A stretch of DNA of 64,000 nucleotides from Ammoniphilus sp. YIM 78166 (GTDB lineage: Bacteria > Bacillota > Bacilli > Aneurinibacillales > RAOX-1). Position numbers and translations under genes: made by a program. The stretch is from the NCBI RefSeq assembly GCF_004522215.1, contig NZ_SDLR01000003.1, forward strand, positions 434,001-498,000. Direction: 5' to 3'. Below are positions 18,053-26,824 of this stretch, one piece after another. The notes beneath the pieces were generated by a model that saw nothing but the letters and a program-made list of their open reading frames with translations, was not told where the DNA came from and did no database searches. Each line of letters begins with the position of its first letter. Position 1 is the stretch's first letter.

Positions 18053-18895
18053 ATGAACAAACCTATTCCAGTGATATCCCTTTACGATGGGCTTACGTTG
18101 CCAGTTGTGGGCTTGGGTACATATAGATTAAAAGGGAACGAAGGGGTTCAAGCGATACAATCAGCCATCAATCTAGGGTACCGACTTCTCGATTCTGCTT
18201 ATAATTACGAGAATGAAGGGACGGTAGGGGAAGCGGTCAGACGAAGTTCGGTTCCTCGGGAGGAATTAAGAATTACATCTAAATTGCCAGGGCGTTATCA
18301 TACCTATGATCTTGCTGTAACCACGATTCAGGAGTCTTTATATCGAGCAAATCTAGATTATTATGATTTATACTTGATCCATTGGCCTAACCCTATACAG
18401 GATCAGTATGTAGAAGCTTGGCAAGCGTTAATAGACGCTAAAAAATGGGGTCTGATCCGTTCCATCGGGGTTTGTAACTTCTTACCAGAACATATCGAGC
18501 GCTTAGTAAAGGAAACGGGAACTACACCAAGCATCAATCAAATTGAATTGCATCCTTTTTTCAATCAGGCAGCGCAGAGAACATGGCATAAAGAGCATCA
18601 CATTGCCACCCAATCCTGGAGCCCGCTATACCGGGGAAACGAACTTTTGCAAAATGACACCCTACAACAGATTGCTGACCAACATAGTAAATCCATCTCA
18701 CAAGTAATCTTGCGCTGGCATTATCAAATCGGGGCCATTTCTATCCCCAAATCTGCATCGCTCGCACGACAGCTAGAGAATATATCCATTTTCGACTTTT
18801 CTCTGGGTGAAGTGGAAATGAGCCTGATTTCTGGCTTAACTCGTCCTGACGGCAGAATTAAAAATCAAGATCCGGCTAGTTATGAGGAGTTTTAA
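18053..18895 (+). CDS. aldo/keto reductase
   Basis: 280 residues, (beta/alpha)8 NADPH-dependent reductase. Catalytic tetrad elements: Asp/Tyr in LLDSAYNYENE (about 45-52), Lys in ITSKLPG and His in YLIHWPNP (about 110); coenzyme site IPKSAS near the C-terminus. It is similar to Bacillus YvgN/YtbE-type reductases for glyoxal and aldehydes. AAAAGGAGAGAGTCATT precedes the ATG. It appears monocistronic between a terminator and a small ORF. Confidence 0.93.
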   Translation: MNKPIPVISLYDGLTLPVVGLGTYRLKGNEGVQAIQSAINLGYRLLDSAYNYENEGTVGEAVRRSSVPREELRITSKLPGRYHTYDLAVTTIQESLYRANLDYYDLYLIHWPNPIQDQYVEAWQALIDAKKWGLIRSIGVCNFLPEHIERLVKETGTTPSINQIELHPFFNQAAQRTWHKEHHIATQSWSPLYRGNELLQNDTLQQIADQHSKSISQVILRWHYQIGAISIPKSASLARQLENISIFDFSLGEVEMSLISGLTRPDGRIKNQDPASYEEF

Positions 18896-19069
18896 ATCTT
18901 TTCAAGGAGATTCTTCGGGGTCGCAGCCGGTAATCACCCATAAATTGGGCATAAAATCCCTAAAGGGCAATTCATTCGCCCTATATCGAGGAACAGGAAC
19001 GGGTGGGAGAAGGGCGATGCAAGCTGGACATACTAAGTCCAAATGGTAAAAAAGGGGTGAGTGGGTTCA

Positions 19070-19246
19070 ATGGAGATGGATAAGGTTGAAAATCAGTTAG
19101 AAGCTTTATCTTGTGAAATGGATCAGTTACATCAGCAACTATATTCAGGTTTTCATGATGAGACGGGCCAATCGGAAATCCAGCAACATCTTAGGGAAAT
19201 TCAAGATCGCTTCCGTAAGGTTGTTGATCAAGAATTAGACGTTTAA
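19070..19246 (+). CDS. small hypothetical coiled-coil protein
   Basis: 58 residues, charged and helical (VENQLEALSCEMDQLHQQ, then HLREIQDRFRKVVDQELDV). AAAGGGGTGA is suitably placed for the ATG at 19070; the GTG at 19061 is too close. It has the size and two-helix look of Spo0E-like phosphatases but lacks their SxxxD motif, so no function is given. Confidence 0.5.
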   Translation: MEMDKVENQLEALSCEMDQLHQQLYSGFHDETGQSEIQQHLREIQDRFRKVVDQELDV

Positions 19247-19320
19247 CAGACCACTTGGGCTTGAGTAAGGTTGTTACTCGTCTAACATGAAAGAGTAAAC
19301 AAGTGAGGAGAGGGGACTCC

Positions 19321-19482
19321 ATGCTAATCCGAGGTTTTGATAAAGGAGATAACGCTCCTATCGTGGAAATATGACTTACCGGATCCATACAGGCGCATTT
19401 CATCTTTTCATCCTATTGGCACTCAGTCAAGACACAGCCACGTCGTAGAAGGAATAGAAGATGGGATCGGACAAAAAAATAA
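19321..19482 (+). pseudogene. remnant of a GNAT acetyltransferase
   Basis: After GAGGAGAGGGG, the frame from the ATG at 19321 reads MLIRGFDKGDNAPIVEI, TGA at 19372, LTGSIQAHFIFSSYWHSVKT, and then loses similarity. This matches the N-terminal part of GNAT N-acetyltransferases, where the TGA position is normally Trp (IWL..S..AH.FI...YW). The acetyl-CoA-binding part is missing and the frame ends after 53 codons. No hairpin comparable to the two SECIS candidates follows this TGA, so simple decay is the likely explanation. Confidence 0.6.
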
Positions 19483-19490
19483 CAGCTTTT

Positions 19491-19537
19491 AATCGAGGAA
19501 GGCCTATCCGTTTTAAGATTGGCCTTTTTGCCTCGAT
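19491..19537 (+). other. two-part hairpin
   Basis: AATCGAGG pairs with CCTCGATT and, inside it, AGGCC with GGCCT, with T-rich sequence between the right arms. It may be the terminator left from the decayed acetyltransferase gene. Confidence 0.5.
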
Positions 19538-19558
19538 TGTGAGAGGAGTTCTTGCTAA

Positions 19559-19741
19559 ATGGGGACAAAAACAAAGCTAATCACTGGGATGATCTCTGGT
19601 TTCATCGTCGGTTTTTTTGGTCTTTATCGCTTTATATTAGTCGGGGGATCATTGAATGAATCGTTGGTACCCGTCGCCTTTATGACTGGTGGTTTCGTTG
19701 GAGCGATTGTGAACTATTTTCAATTGAAGAAACTCAAATAA
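19559..19741 (+). CDS. small membrane protein, unknown
   Basis: 60 residues with two hydrophobic segments (ITGMISGFIVGFFGLYRFIL and VPVAFMTGGFVGAIVNYF) and a basic tail. AGGAG lies 10 nt before the ATG. No family was recognised; the glycine-rich helices hint at a membrane peptide. It is followed by 312 nt without a gene (apart from a CcpA-like site and a repeat). Confidence 0.5.
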   Translation: MGTKTKLITGMISGFIVGFFGLYRFILVGGSLNESLVPVAFMTGGFVGAIVNYFQLKKLK

Positions 19742-20005
19742 ACAATGACCTGGAAGAGGAATGTATTGATTAAGAGTGTCTCAAAAGCCTATCACTTTTA
19801 GTGAATACCCTCTTTTTTTCCAATCCAGTACCACGTCACAGGCATTCCACTATTCAACGTAATAGTTATCCTTTCATCACAATGGTTTAGAATTGAACCA
19901 GGAGCGCAAGAGCGAAAGTAAAAATTTAAACAGGAATGCAAAGAATGTCCCATTTCCTATCACACGGCAAGTGGTTTATACTGAAACATAAATGTTTCTT
20001 CGTGT

Positions 20006-20019
20006 TGTAAGCGTTACCT
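20006..20019. promoter_or_regulatory. CcpA-like cre site upstream of the sugar-sensing operon
   Basis: TGTAAGCGTTACCT matches the cre consensus TGTAARCGYTWNCA except at the last base, 35 nt before the start codon of the solute-binding protein gene. It implies catabolite repression of the SBP-kinase-regulator genes. Confidence 0.65.
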
Positions 20020-20023
20020 AAAA

Positions 20024-20053
20024 TCGACAAAAACCGGGTGGTGACAGGCACCC
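20024..20053 (+). repeat. dispersed ~30-bp REP-like repeat, copy 1
   Basis: TCGACAAAA..CGGGTGGTGACAGGCACC is shared with 30275-30304. GGTG/CACC can pair. It abuts the ATG at 20054 and occupies the ribosome-site position. Confidence 0.7.
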
Positions 20054-21295
20054 ATGCGGAAACTGGTGCTCACGTGTTTACTTTTTTTGGCGGCCTGTTC
20101 AATCAGGTCGATCCATGAAGGGGAGGAAACCCCAAGATATAAGGAAAAAGTTCGCCTTGAGTTTTTTTCTCCCAAAGTGGAGACGGCGGGAATATTCAAT
20201 CAACTCATTCGAGATTTCGAAAGGGAGCATCCGGATATTTATGTCGAGCAAACCATCATGCCGAACGGGATGGATGTTCTGAAAAGAAGAATCGCAAGGG
20301 GTCAAGCTCCGGATATTTTTATCACCTATCCCCTTGAACACGATTATGTGATTCGGGCAGAAAAGGGCTATTTGCTCGATCTCACGGAAGAAGACTTTAT
20401 TCAAGCGATTACCCCTGTGGTTCAAGATAGGTATCTGGTCCATAGCAGGATGTACGGCGTGGCTTTAACCCAAAATGCGGTGGGAGTCTTATACAACAGG
20501 GATATTTTTGAGTCTTTGCATTTAAAGATCCCCGAGAGCTGGGCTGAGCTTGTCTATACCATGGTGACGATTCGCCAAACCGGTATAACCCCTATTCTTA
20601 TGTCCAATAAAGACGCCGAAACGATCAGCGTATTTAATCTCAACTTCATAGCCAATGAATTTAGTAGCGATTATTGGGATGAGGTAAATCAAGGGCAGGC
20701 AAAGATATCGGATGATCCGAGATGGCAGGAGATGGCTGAAAACATGCTGAGCGTCGTTTCACTTGCCCAAGAGGACTCTTTTGAAGCTGATACGGATCAG
20801 GTTAACCAGCGTTTTGCCCATGGAGAGGGAGCCATGTATGTCACTGGCACCTGGATGCTGTCCATCATTGAAAAATGGAATCCGCAATTGAACTATGGGA
20901 TCTTTCCCTTTCCCAGTACGAATGATCCTCAGAAAAATTATGTGTTAGGCGGCGTAGACATTGGGTTGGCGATTTCGTCCGACACTCCACATCCCGAAGC
21001 GGCAAAAGAATTCTTGAAATTTTTGGTCAAACAAAAAAATGCCCAAAAACTATCCGATTATGAAGGCTCCATCAGCGTGGTTCAGGGAGTGAACGTGAAA
21101 AAAGAAGTTGTAAAGCCCTTGGCTAAGAAGGTTCTAGAAGGAAAAAGCGTGAATTGGCCCAATCATTACTGGATAGGCGGAACCCGCGCAGAGAGGGATT
21201 ACCGCAGAATCAGCCAACAATTTTTTATGGATAAAAACATAGAGGCCTATCTTCGCCAATTGGATCAAATGTTTGCCTACTACCGGGAAGAGTAG
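20054..21295 (+). CDS. extracellular solute-binding lipoprotein (family 1), sensory partner of the YesM/YesN pair
   Basis: 413 residues with a lipoprotein signal (KLVLTCLLFLAAC, lipid Cys at residue 15) and a family 1 sugar-binding fold (FEREHPDIYVEQTI, GQAPDIFITYP, GEGAMYVTGTWMLSII). No permease follows; a histidine kinase gene begins 24 nt later. Together they look like a three-component sugar sensor in which the binding protein presents ligand to the kinase. The start is weakly defined: a repeat element lies immediately upstream and GGTGGTG is the only ribosome-site candidate. Confidence 0.88.
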   Translation: MRKLVLTCLLFLAACSIRSIHEGEETPRYKEKVRLEFFSPKVETAGIFNQLIRDFEREHPDIYVEQTIMPNGMDVLKRRIARGQAPDIFITYPLEHDYVIRAEKGYLLDLTEEDFIQAITPVVQDRYLVHSRMYGVALTQNAVGVLYNRDIFESLHLKIPESWAELVYTMVTIRQTGITPILMSNKDAETISVFNLNFIANEFSSDYWDEVNQGQAKISDDPRWQEMAENMLSVVSLAQEDSFEADTDQVNQRFAHGEGAMYVTGTWMLSIIEKWNPQLNYGIFPFPSTNDPQKNYVLGGVDIGLAISSDTPHPEAAKEFLKFLVKQKNAQKLSDYEGSISVVQGVNVKKEVVKPLAKKVLEGKSVNWPNHYWIGGTRAERDYRRISQQFFMDKNIEAYLRQLDQMFAYYREE

Positions 21296-21319
21296 CGATG
21301 GGGGTGGAAAAATAATGCT

Positions 21320-23086
21320 ATGATATTAGATCTGCAGCACCGAATGGTCATCGGATTTTTGCTATTCATTCTTTTGCCGATCCTCATTGTAGGTCGGGTT
21401 TCTTACTACACTTCCGCCAATACCTTGAAGGAAAATATCAGCCAGCAGATCCTTCAGACCTTAAAAGCGCTGGATATGAACCTATCCGCGTCCCTTTCGG
21501 AAATCCATACCTTCTCGGACACCATGGTGGATTCCGAGGATATACAAGCTATTCTGAAAGCAAAACCAACCAATGCGCCTGAGTTATACAATTACCGACT
21601 GAATATAACTAGCCTTATGTACAGCAATCCGATGGTGGAGGATCTGATTCTCTATAATAATAAAGGGACCGTGTTTCAATTGAAAAGAACCCTCGTTCCA
21701 TCCTTTCAACAATTGCAGGAAAGCTCGTTCTTTCAAGAGATGGTAAGGGAGAAGGGGAGAGCGGTTTGGTTATCCGCGGCCGAACACGATTCGTTTGTTC
21801 CGCTGGAAAAGTTTGTGTTGACCCAAGGGCGAATGATCCATGACTATAATACCTTGGAGAATATAGGGTATGCCATTTTGCATATCAAGCTTAACCTGTT
21901 CGACGAGATCTATGCCCAGCTGCATCAGTCCGACTCGGAGGAGGAACTGATCATCGATCGGGCAGGAAACATCCTATATAGCTTCGATCACCAGTGGATC
22001 GGCAAACAGCTTCAAATAAACGGACTGGAGGAAATGATTTCTGGGAAGCAGGGCCACCTGATGGATACATGGGAAGGGAAGAAGAGCCTCATTACCTTCT
22101 ACCCCTCCGAATCCAAAGAACTGGCTAAGCTGGATTGGATCCTCGTATCCATCAAGCCATGGAGCACTTTAACTAATCAAATTGAGTTTATCCGAAACAC
22201 GACCCTTGCCATTGTGATGGTAGGGATTCTGATGGCCTTGCTTTATAAGCTGTTATACGTAAAGAAAATAATGGATTTCATCTCTGAGCTTCTCGAAAAA
22301 ATGAAACGGGCGGAACAAGGGGACTTAGCGATTCGCATGCCTGTATCGGGTTATTTGGAGTTTAGGAAACTTGCATTAGGGTTCAATCGAATGATAGAGC
22401 AAATCGGATTGCTGTTACAGCAAGTGAAGGATGAGCAGGAAAGAAAAAGGGAAGCAGAGTTTCAAGTGCTCCAGCAGCAGATTAATCCTCATTTCCTGTA
22501 CAATACCCTTGAATCGATTAATGCGATGGCCGCCCTGAATGGGCAAAAGGAAATTAGTAAAATGACGATCAACCTGGGGAAATTGCTCCGCATCAGCATA
22601 AATGGCGCTTATGAAGTCAAAGTCAGTGCAGAAATCCGCCATGTAATCAGTTACTTGGAGATCCAAAAAATCAGGTTCAATAACCGGTTTCAGTATGAAA
22701 TTGACGTCGAGGATGGGCTGAGGGATCGCCCTGTTCTAAAACTAATTCTTCAGCCGCTCGTGGAAAATATCCTTTATCATGCATTTGACCAGCACCAGGA
22801 AAACGGACGAATCGCAATCAAGGGATGCCTAGAAGGGGAGAAAGGCTGTTTCTATATTCGAGATAATGGAAAAGGAATGAGCCATGAAGCCTTGATCCAA
22901 TGGAATGATCAGCATGGGAGCGAAGATCGCCACAAACACAGCGGACATGGCTTAAGAAATGTTCACGACCGATTAAAGCTTTATTATGGCAATGCCTATG
23001 GACTCATGATTTGCTCAGGGGAGGTTACAGGAACAATAATCAAGATCACGTTTCCGATAGATAAGGGTGATTCGCATGCCGTTTAA
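21320..23086 (+). CDS. sensor histidine kinase, YesM family
   Basis: 588 residues: an N-terminal membrane helix (about 10-30), a large extracellular sensing region, a second helix near 290-310, a HAMP linker, the His_kinase motif QQINPHFLYNTLES with phospho-His near 390, and a HATPase domain with LVENILYHAF and DNGKGMS. This is the YesM/LytS-type architecture used to control sugar ABC transporters in Bacilli. It overlaps the response regulator gene by 11 nt, indicating a coupled pair. Confidence 0.95.
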   Translation: MILDLQHRMVIGFLLFILLPILIVGRVSYYTSANTLKENISQQILQTLKALDMNLSASLSEIHTFSDTMVDSEDIQAILKAKPTNAPELYNYRLNITSLMYSNPMVEDLILYNNKGTVFQLKRTLVPSFQQLQESSFFQEMVREKGRAVWLSAAEHDSFVPLEKFVLTQGRMIHDYNTLENIGYAILHIKLNLFDEIYAQLHQSDSEEELIIDRAGNILYSFDHQWIGKQLQINGLEEMISGKQGHLMDTWEGKKSLITFYPSESKELAKLDWILVSIKPWSTLTNQIEFIRNTTLAIVMVGILMALLYKLLYVKKIMDFISELLEKMKRAEQGDLAIRMPVSGYLEFRKLALGFNRMIEQIGLLLQQVKDEQERKREAEFQVLQQQINPHFLYNTLESINAMAALNGQKEISKMTINLGKLLRISINGAYEVKVSAEIRHVISYLEIQKIRFNNRFQYEIDVEDGLRDRPVLKLILQPLVENILYHAFDQHQENGRIAIKGCLEGEKGCFYIRDNGKGMSHEALIQWNDQHGSEDRHKHSGHGLRNVHDRLKLYYGNAYGLMICSGEVTGTIIKITFPIDKGDSHAV

Positions 23087-24245
23087 GGTATTTATTGTGG
23101 ATGATGAACCGATCATTGTGAAGAGTTTAGCCCATATCATCAATTGGCAGGGACTTCATTGCCTGGTAGCCGGAACGGCTGAAAACGGAAGGCAAGCTTT
23201 GGAAGGGATTAAAGCCATCGAACCGGATCTCGTGTTGTCCGATATTCGGATGCCCGTGATGAATGGGCTGGAGCTGCTTAAGGAAATCAGTCAGCTGCCC
23301 CGGCGGCCGAAGGTCATCTTGCTTAGCGGATACGACGAGTTTGAGTATGCGCGGGAAGGCATCAAATACGATGCCTCTGATTACATCCTTAAACCCATTG
23401 ATTACGATGAACTGGAAGAATGCTTGTCCCGTGTGGTCCGTGAGCTGGAGCGGCTTCAGAAATACAGGCAGGAGGAATTCAAGCGGCAAATTCACGACCT
23501 CTTGACGCTAGGAACGGCCGAAATCGATCAGAATCTCCGACAGGGTACTTTTGCGGCTATGGTGATGGAATGGGATAATAACGCTGAAAAGCAAGATGCA
23601 ATTTGGCAGTGGATCAGTGAAAGAGTCGAACATAACGAGCGGGAGAGCTGGTTCCCCTTTAAGCTCCATCCGACGGAATTAACCATCGTGTATGCGTCCC
23701 AAATGGCCAATTCATCCGGGATCAAGCAAACGTTGAAGCAAATGGCCAGCGAATTATCTGCCTGCTGCAACGAGCTTCGCATCGCAGTTGGGAAGGCCGT
23801 GAGTGAAATAGATCAACTGGTCGAGTCTTATGGACAAGCCAAAGAAATGCTAAAGGCAAAGCCATTCTTGAAGGCGACAGTCATCACAGAAGAAGAGTTC
23901 GAGGAGGAGTTCAAGTCCAGGAATAACCCGGGGGATCTTATCGAAAAAGCGGTGGATTATCTAGATGACCATTTTTACGAAGACATCGGAATTGAACAAG
24001 TGGCGGGCAAAATCGGCTTAAGCGTTAGCTATTTCAGTGTGTTGTTTAAGCAACAGACAGGCGTAACCTTCTTGGACTATTTGACGGACCAGAGAGTGAA
24101 GCATGCTTGCTATTTGCTGAAGAACTCGAATTTGAAAACGAATGAAATCGCAGGTAAAGTGGGCTATACAGATCAGCGATATTTTAGCCAAGTGTTTAAG
24201 AAAAGAGTGCAGATGACCCCAAGCGAGTATCGGAAAAGCAAGTGA
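23076..24245 (+). CDS. response regulator with AraC-type DNA-binding domain, YesN family
   Basis: 389 residues. The receiver domain has VFIVDDEP, phospho-acceptor Asp56 in LVLSDIRMP and the Lys of ILKPID; a linker follows, then two C-terminal AraC helix-turn-helix motifs (IGIEQVAGKIGLSVSYFSVLFKQ and TNEIAGKVGYTDQRYFSQVFKK). The ATG at 23076 has AAGGGTG upstream; a GTG at 23067 is less likely. It probably activates the fructan operon starting at 24430. Confidence 0.95.
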   Translation: MPFKVFIVDDEPIIVKSLAHIINWQGLHCLVAGTAENGRQALEGIKAIEPDLVLSDIRMPVMNGLELLKEISQLPRRPKVILLSGYDEFEYAREGIKYDASDYILKPIDYDELEECLSRVVRELERLQKYRQEEFKRQIHDLLTLGTAEIDQNLRQGTFAAMVMEWDNNAEKQDAIWQWISERVEHNERESWFPFKLHPTELTIVYASQMANSSGIKQTLKQMASELSACCNELRIAVGKAVSEIDQLVESYGQAKEMLKAKPFLKATVITEEEFEEEFKSRNNPGDLIEKAVDYLDDHFYEDIGIEQVAGKIGLSVSYFSVLFKQQTGVTFLDYLTDQRVKHACYLLKNSNLKTNEIAGKVGYTDQRYFSQVFKKRVQMTPSEYRKSK

Positions 24246-24253
24246 AGAAAAAA

Positions 24254-24298
24254 GAAACCTCATCTTCCAAGACAGGGATATGAGGTTTTCTTTGTTTT
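24254..24298 (+). terminator. terminator after the sensor operon
   Basis: GAAACCTCAT pairs with ATGAGGTTTTC, followed by TTTGTTTT. Confidence 0.8.
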
Positions 24299-24357
24299 CC
24301 GAAAAGTGAAAGCCTTATCATAAAAATTTGAACATTTATCATAGGAATGCCTCGTTT

Positions 24358-24371
24358 TGAAACCGTTTTAA
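24358..24371. promoter_or_regulatory. weak cre-like site before the fructan transport operon
   Basis: TGAAACCGTTTTAA shares the central CG and flanking A/T pattern of cre but lacks the conserved C near its end. It sits 58 nt before the next gene, where CcpA control would be expected for a sugar operon. Confidence 0.35.
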
Positions 24372-24429
24372 TTCCTTTACAATCAAGTCATAGCAATAAA
24401 CAAGATTGACTATAGGGGGCCATAAAAGG

Positions 24430-25821
24430 ATGAAAAAATTGATCTCGTTAGTTTTAACTGCGGTATTAGCCAGTTCATTAGTCGGCTGCGGTTCTAATCA
24501 GGCTTCAAACCAGGGTGGCGTCAGCGGCAAACTCGTGATTTGGACACAGGCTTCAGCCGACCACCCGGAAGGAAAAATGTTTGCCGATCGCGTGAAGCAA
24601 TATAATGAGGCCAACCCGGACAAGCCTCAAGTGGAAATTCAGAACATCACACGGGCAGGTGCCGGTTCAGGGTATATCGACAAATTGAATGCAGCCATCA
24701 CCTCCAATAATGTACCTGATATTTTTACGTTAGACGGACCGGATGTGGCAGCCTACGTCGAATCGGGAATTGTTGGAGAATTGGATGGCCATATGTCACA
24801 AGGATTTAAAGACGGTTTCACCCAAGCGATGATCGACCAAGGGACCATCGACGGGAAGTTTTATGCGATGGGTTACCAAGATTCCGGTGTAGCCGTGACC
24901 TACAATGAAGATATGTTCAATGCATTGCCGGATGACATTAAAGCGATGGTTCCTTCTTCTGATGAAGATTGGACATGGGATGAATTTGTGGCTCTGGCTA
25001 GAAAAATAGATGACTTCGCTAAAACAACAAGCGATTCCGCGTTTAAGGATTATGAGACGGCCGTCAGCTTGTCACTATATGAAATTCCTGCAGGCGGATA
25101 TGAGCTCGGAACCTATTTCTTTACCCCGCTATTATGGGCTAATGACGCGAATATCGTGGCGGAGGATGGCGTAACCGTAGACAGCGTACTAAACAGTGAT
25201 AAGACCGTGGAAGCCTTGACCAAATATGCCCAATTGTTTGAAGGGAACCCGCTTGCCAACGCCTCTGAATCGCAAAAAGCTTTCCATACGGGAAAAACGG
25301 CCTTATCTGTAAGCGGATTCTGGTTTATCAGCGACTTTGTCAACAACTATCCGAACTTGAAGTTCAAGACCCTCCGCTATCCGAAAATGAATGGAGCTTA
25401 TGACGGATTATACACGCCATCTGGAAGCTGGGCCTTCGTCCGCAATGGCCAAGTTCAAGATGAAGAGCGCATCAAGCAAACCGTAGAAGTCATGGAATGG
25501 CTCAACAGCGATGATGCGCATAGGGAATACTTTAAAGCCAACGGCGCGATTCCGGGAAGGGTGAATGCGATCGATGCGATTGATACCAATACGGATAACC
25601 CATACCATAATGAGGCCTGGAAGGTCTTGAAATATCAAGTGGAAAACACCAATAAGTCCCGTCCGGTATCGCCTGGATACCCTTATTTGTCAGAAACCTT
25701 TGCCAAAGATGTCATCCTGAAGATTGCACAAAACAAAGCAACAGATTCCGCAACCATCCAGAAGTATGCGGATGATGCAGCCAAGAAGATTGATATGGAA
25801 TTTAAGAAATACCGGAAATAG
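24430..25821 (+). CDS. sugar ABC transporter substrate-binding lipoprotein
   Basis: 463 residues. A lipoprotein signal ends at LVGC (Cys near residue 20), followed by a family 1 oligosaccharide-binding fold (LVIWTQASADHPEGKMFADRV; NNVPDIFTLDGPDVAAY; SWAFVRNG). The ATG at 24430 has GGGGGCC 9 nt upstream. It is the first gene of an importer operon with two permeases, a GH32 hydrolase and a PfkB kinase, so the ligand is probably sucrose or a fructo-oligosaccharide. Confidence 0.92.
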   Translation: MKKLISLVLTAVLASSLVGCGSNQASNQGGVSGKLVIWTQASADHPEGKMFADRVKQYNEANPDKPQVEIQNITRAGAGSGYIDKLNAAITSNNVPDIFTLDGPDVAAYVESGIVGELDGHMSQGFKDGFTQAMIDQGTIDGKFYAMGYQDSGVAVTYNEDMFNALPDDIKAMVPSSDEDWTWDEFVALARKIDDFAKTTSDSAFKDYETAVSLSLYEIPAGGYELGTYFFTPLLWANDANIVAEDGVTVDSVLNSDKTVEALTKYAQLFEGNPLANASESQKAFHTGKTALSVSGFWFISDFVNNYPNLKFKTLRYPKMNGAYDGLYTPSGSWAFVRNGQVQDEERIKQTVEVMEWLNSDDAHREYFKANGAIPGRVNAIDAIDTNTDNPYHNEAWKVLKYQVENTNKSRPVSPGYPYLSETFAKDVILKIAQNKATDSATIQKYADDAAKKIDMEFKKYRK

Positions 25822-25840
25822 TCATGGGAAAGGAAAAAAA

Positions 25841-25868
25841 GGCGAGGCTTGGGTCTCGCCTCTTTATT
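25841..25868 (+). terminator. intra-operon attenuating hairpin
   Basis: GGCGAG pairs with CTCGCC, followed by TCTTTATTT, between the binding-protein and permease genes. Such partial terminators raise binding protein relative to permease. Confidence 0.65.
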
Positions 25869-25891
25869 TAAAAGTTAAAGGATGTGGAACC

Positions 25892-26824
25892 ATGAGAAGT
25901 CTGACTCTCCAGCTTAAGCGGCTTGTAAAGGTGAGAAACCTCAATCAGAATTATCGATCAACCGATCTCTTGTCTGCCTTTGGATTTTTAACGCCTGCCA
26001 TGGTCTTGGCGATTCTCTTTATAGTGCTGCCGATTGCCTTGGCTTTTACTTATGCGTTTACCGATTATTATCTTTTGAAACCGCAGGACAAGCAATTTAT
26101 CGGCCTCGAGAATTTTGCGCGCATGATGTCAGATGAAGTGCTCATCAAAAGCTTCTTCAACACCTTGCAATTCGTATTGCTGGTGGTGCCCCTTCAGCTT
26201 TCCATGGCACTGGGCCTAGCGTTGATCGTGAACAAGAAGATTAAGGGAGGCAGTTTCTTCAGGACAGCTTATTTTTCTCCCGCTGTGTTATCGTTAGTCG
26301 TGATCTCGATTTTGTGGACGGTCATGCTGAACCCGACCTCCGGTTTGATCAATCAAATTCTGTTTAATCTAGGCTTATCCAAACAGCCCTTTCTTGCAAG
26401 CCCCAGCCAGGCTATGCTTACAATTGTTTTTATTTCCGCTTGGTCGGGCTGCGGCTATCAGATGATGATTTTCTTTGCCGGCCTCAAAAATATCGACTCC
26501 CAGTTGTATGAGGCAGCCGATATTGATGGCGCCAATGCCCTCCAGAAATTTTGGTATATTACCTTACCTTCATTAAAACCGATTACCATGTTTCTTGTGA
26601 TTACTACCACCATTCAGGCCTTTAAGCTGATTGTCCAACCGATGGTCATGACGGGCGGGGGACCTGATTACTCAACGCTGACCCTTTTGCAATACATCTA
26701 TGAATACGGATTCCGCCATAGAAATATTGGGTATGCAAGTGCCATCACCCTAATGTTTACAATCTTCTTGGTGGTCTTATCGATCGGCATTAAAAAACTG
26801 TTCAAGGAGGAGCGAGCAGCGTGA
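25892..26824 (+). CDS. sugar ABC transporter permease (MalF type)
   Basis: 310 residues with six predicted membrane helices and the EAA loop EAADIDGANALQKFWYITLPSLKP near residue 210, which docks the ATPase. The ATG at 25892 has AAAGGATG upstream; longer frames would run into the binding-protein gene. The last bases overlap the next permease gene (GTGA). Confidence 0.94.
   Translation: MRSLTLQLKRLVKVRNLNQNYRSTDLLSAFGFLTPAMVLAILFIVLPIALAFTYAFTDYYLLKPQDKQFIGLENFARMMSDEVLIKSFFNTLQFVLLVVPLQLSMALGLALIVNKKIKGGSFFRTAYFSPAVLSLVVISILWTVMLNPTSGLINQILFNLGLSKQPFLASPSQAMLTIVFISAWSGCGYQMMIFFAGLKNIDSQLYEAADIDGANALQKFWYITLPSLKPITMFLVITTTIQAFKLIVQPMVMTGGGPDYSTLTLLQYIYEYGFRHRNIGYASAITLMFTIFLVVLSIGIKKLFKEERAA

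Noticed and set aside
19070..19246. Spo0E-like phosphatase
   Set aside because: Size and helical pattern fit, but the SxxxD catalytic-type motif is missing.
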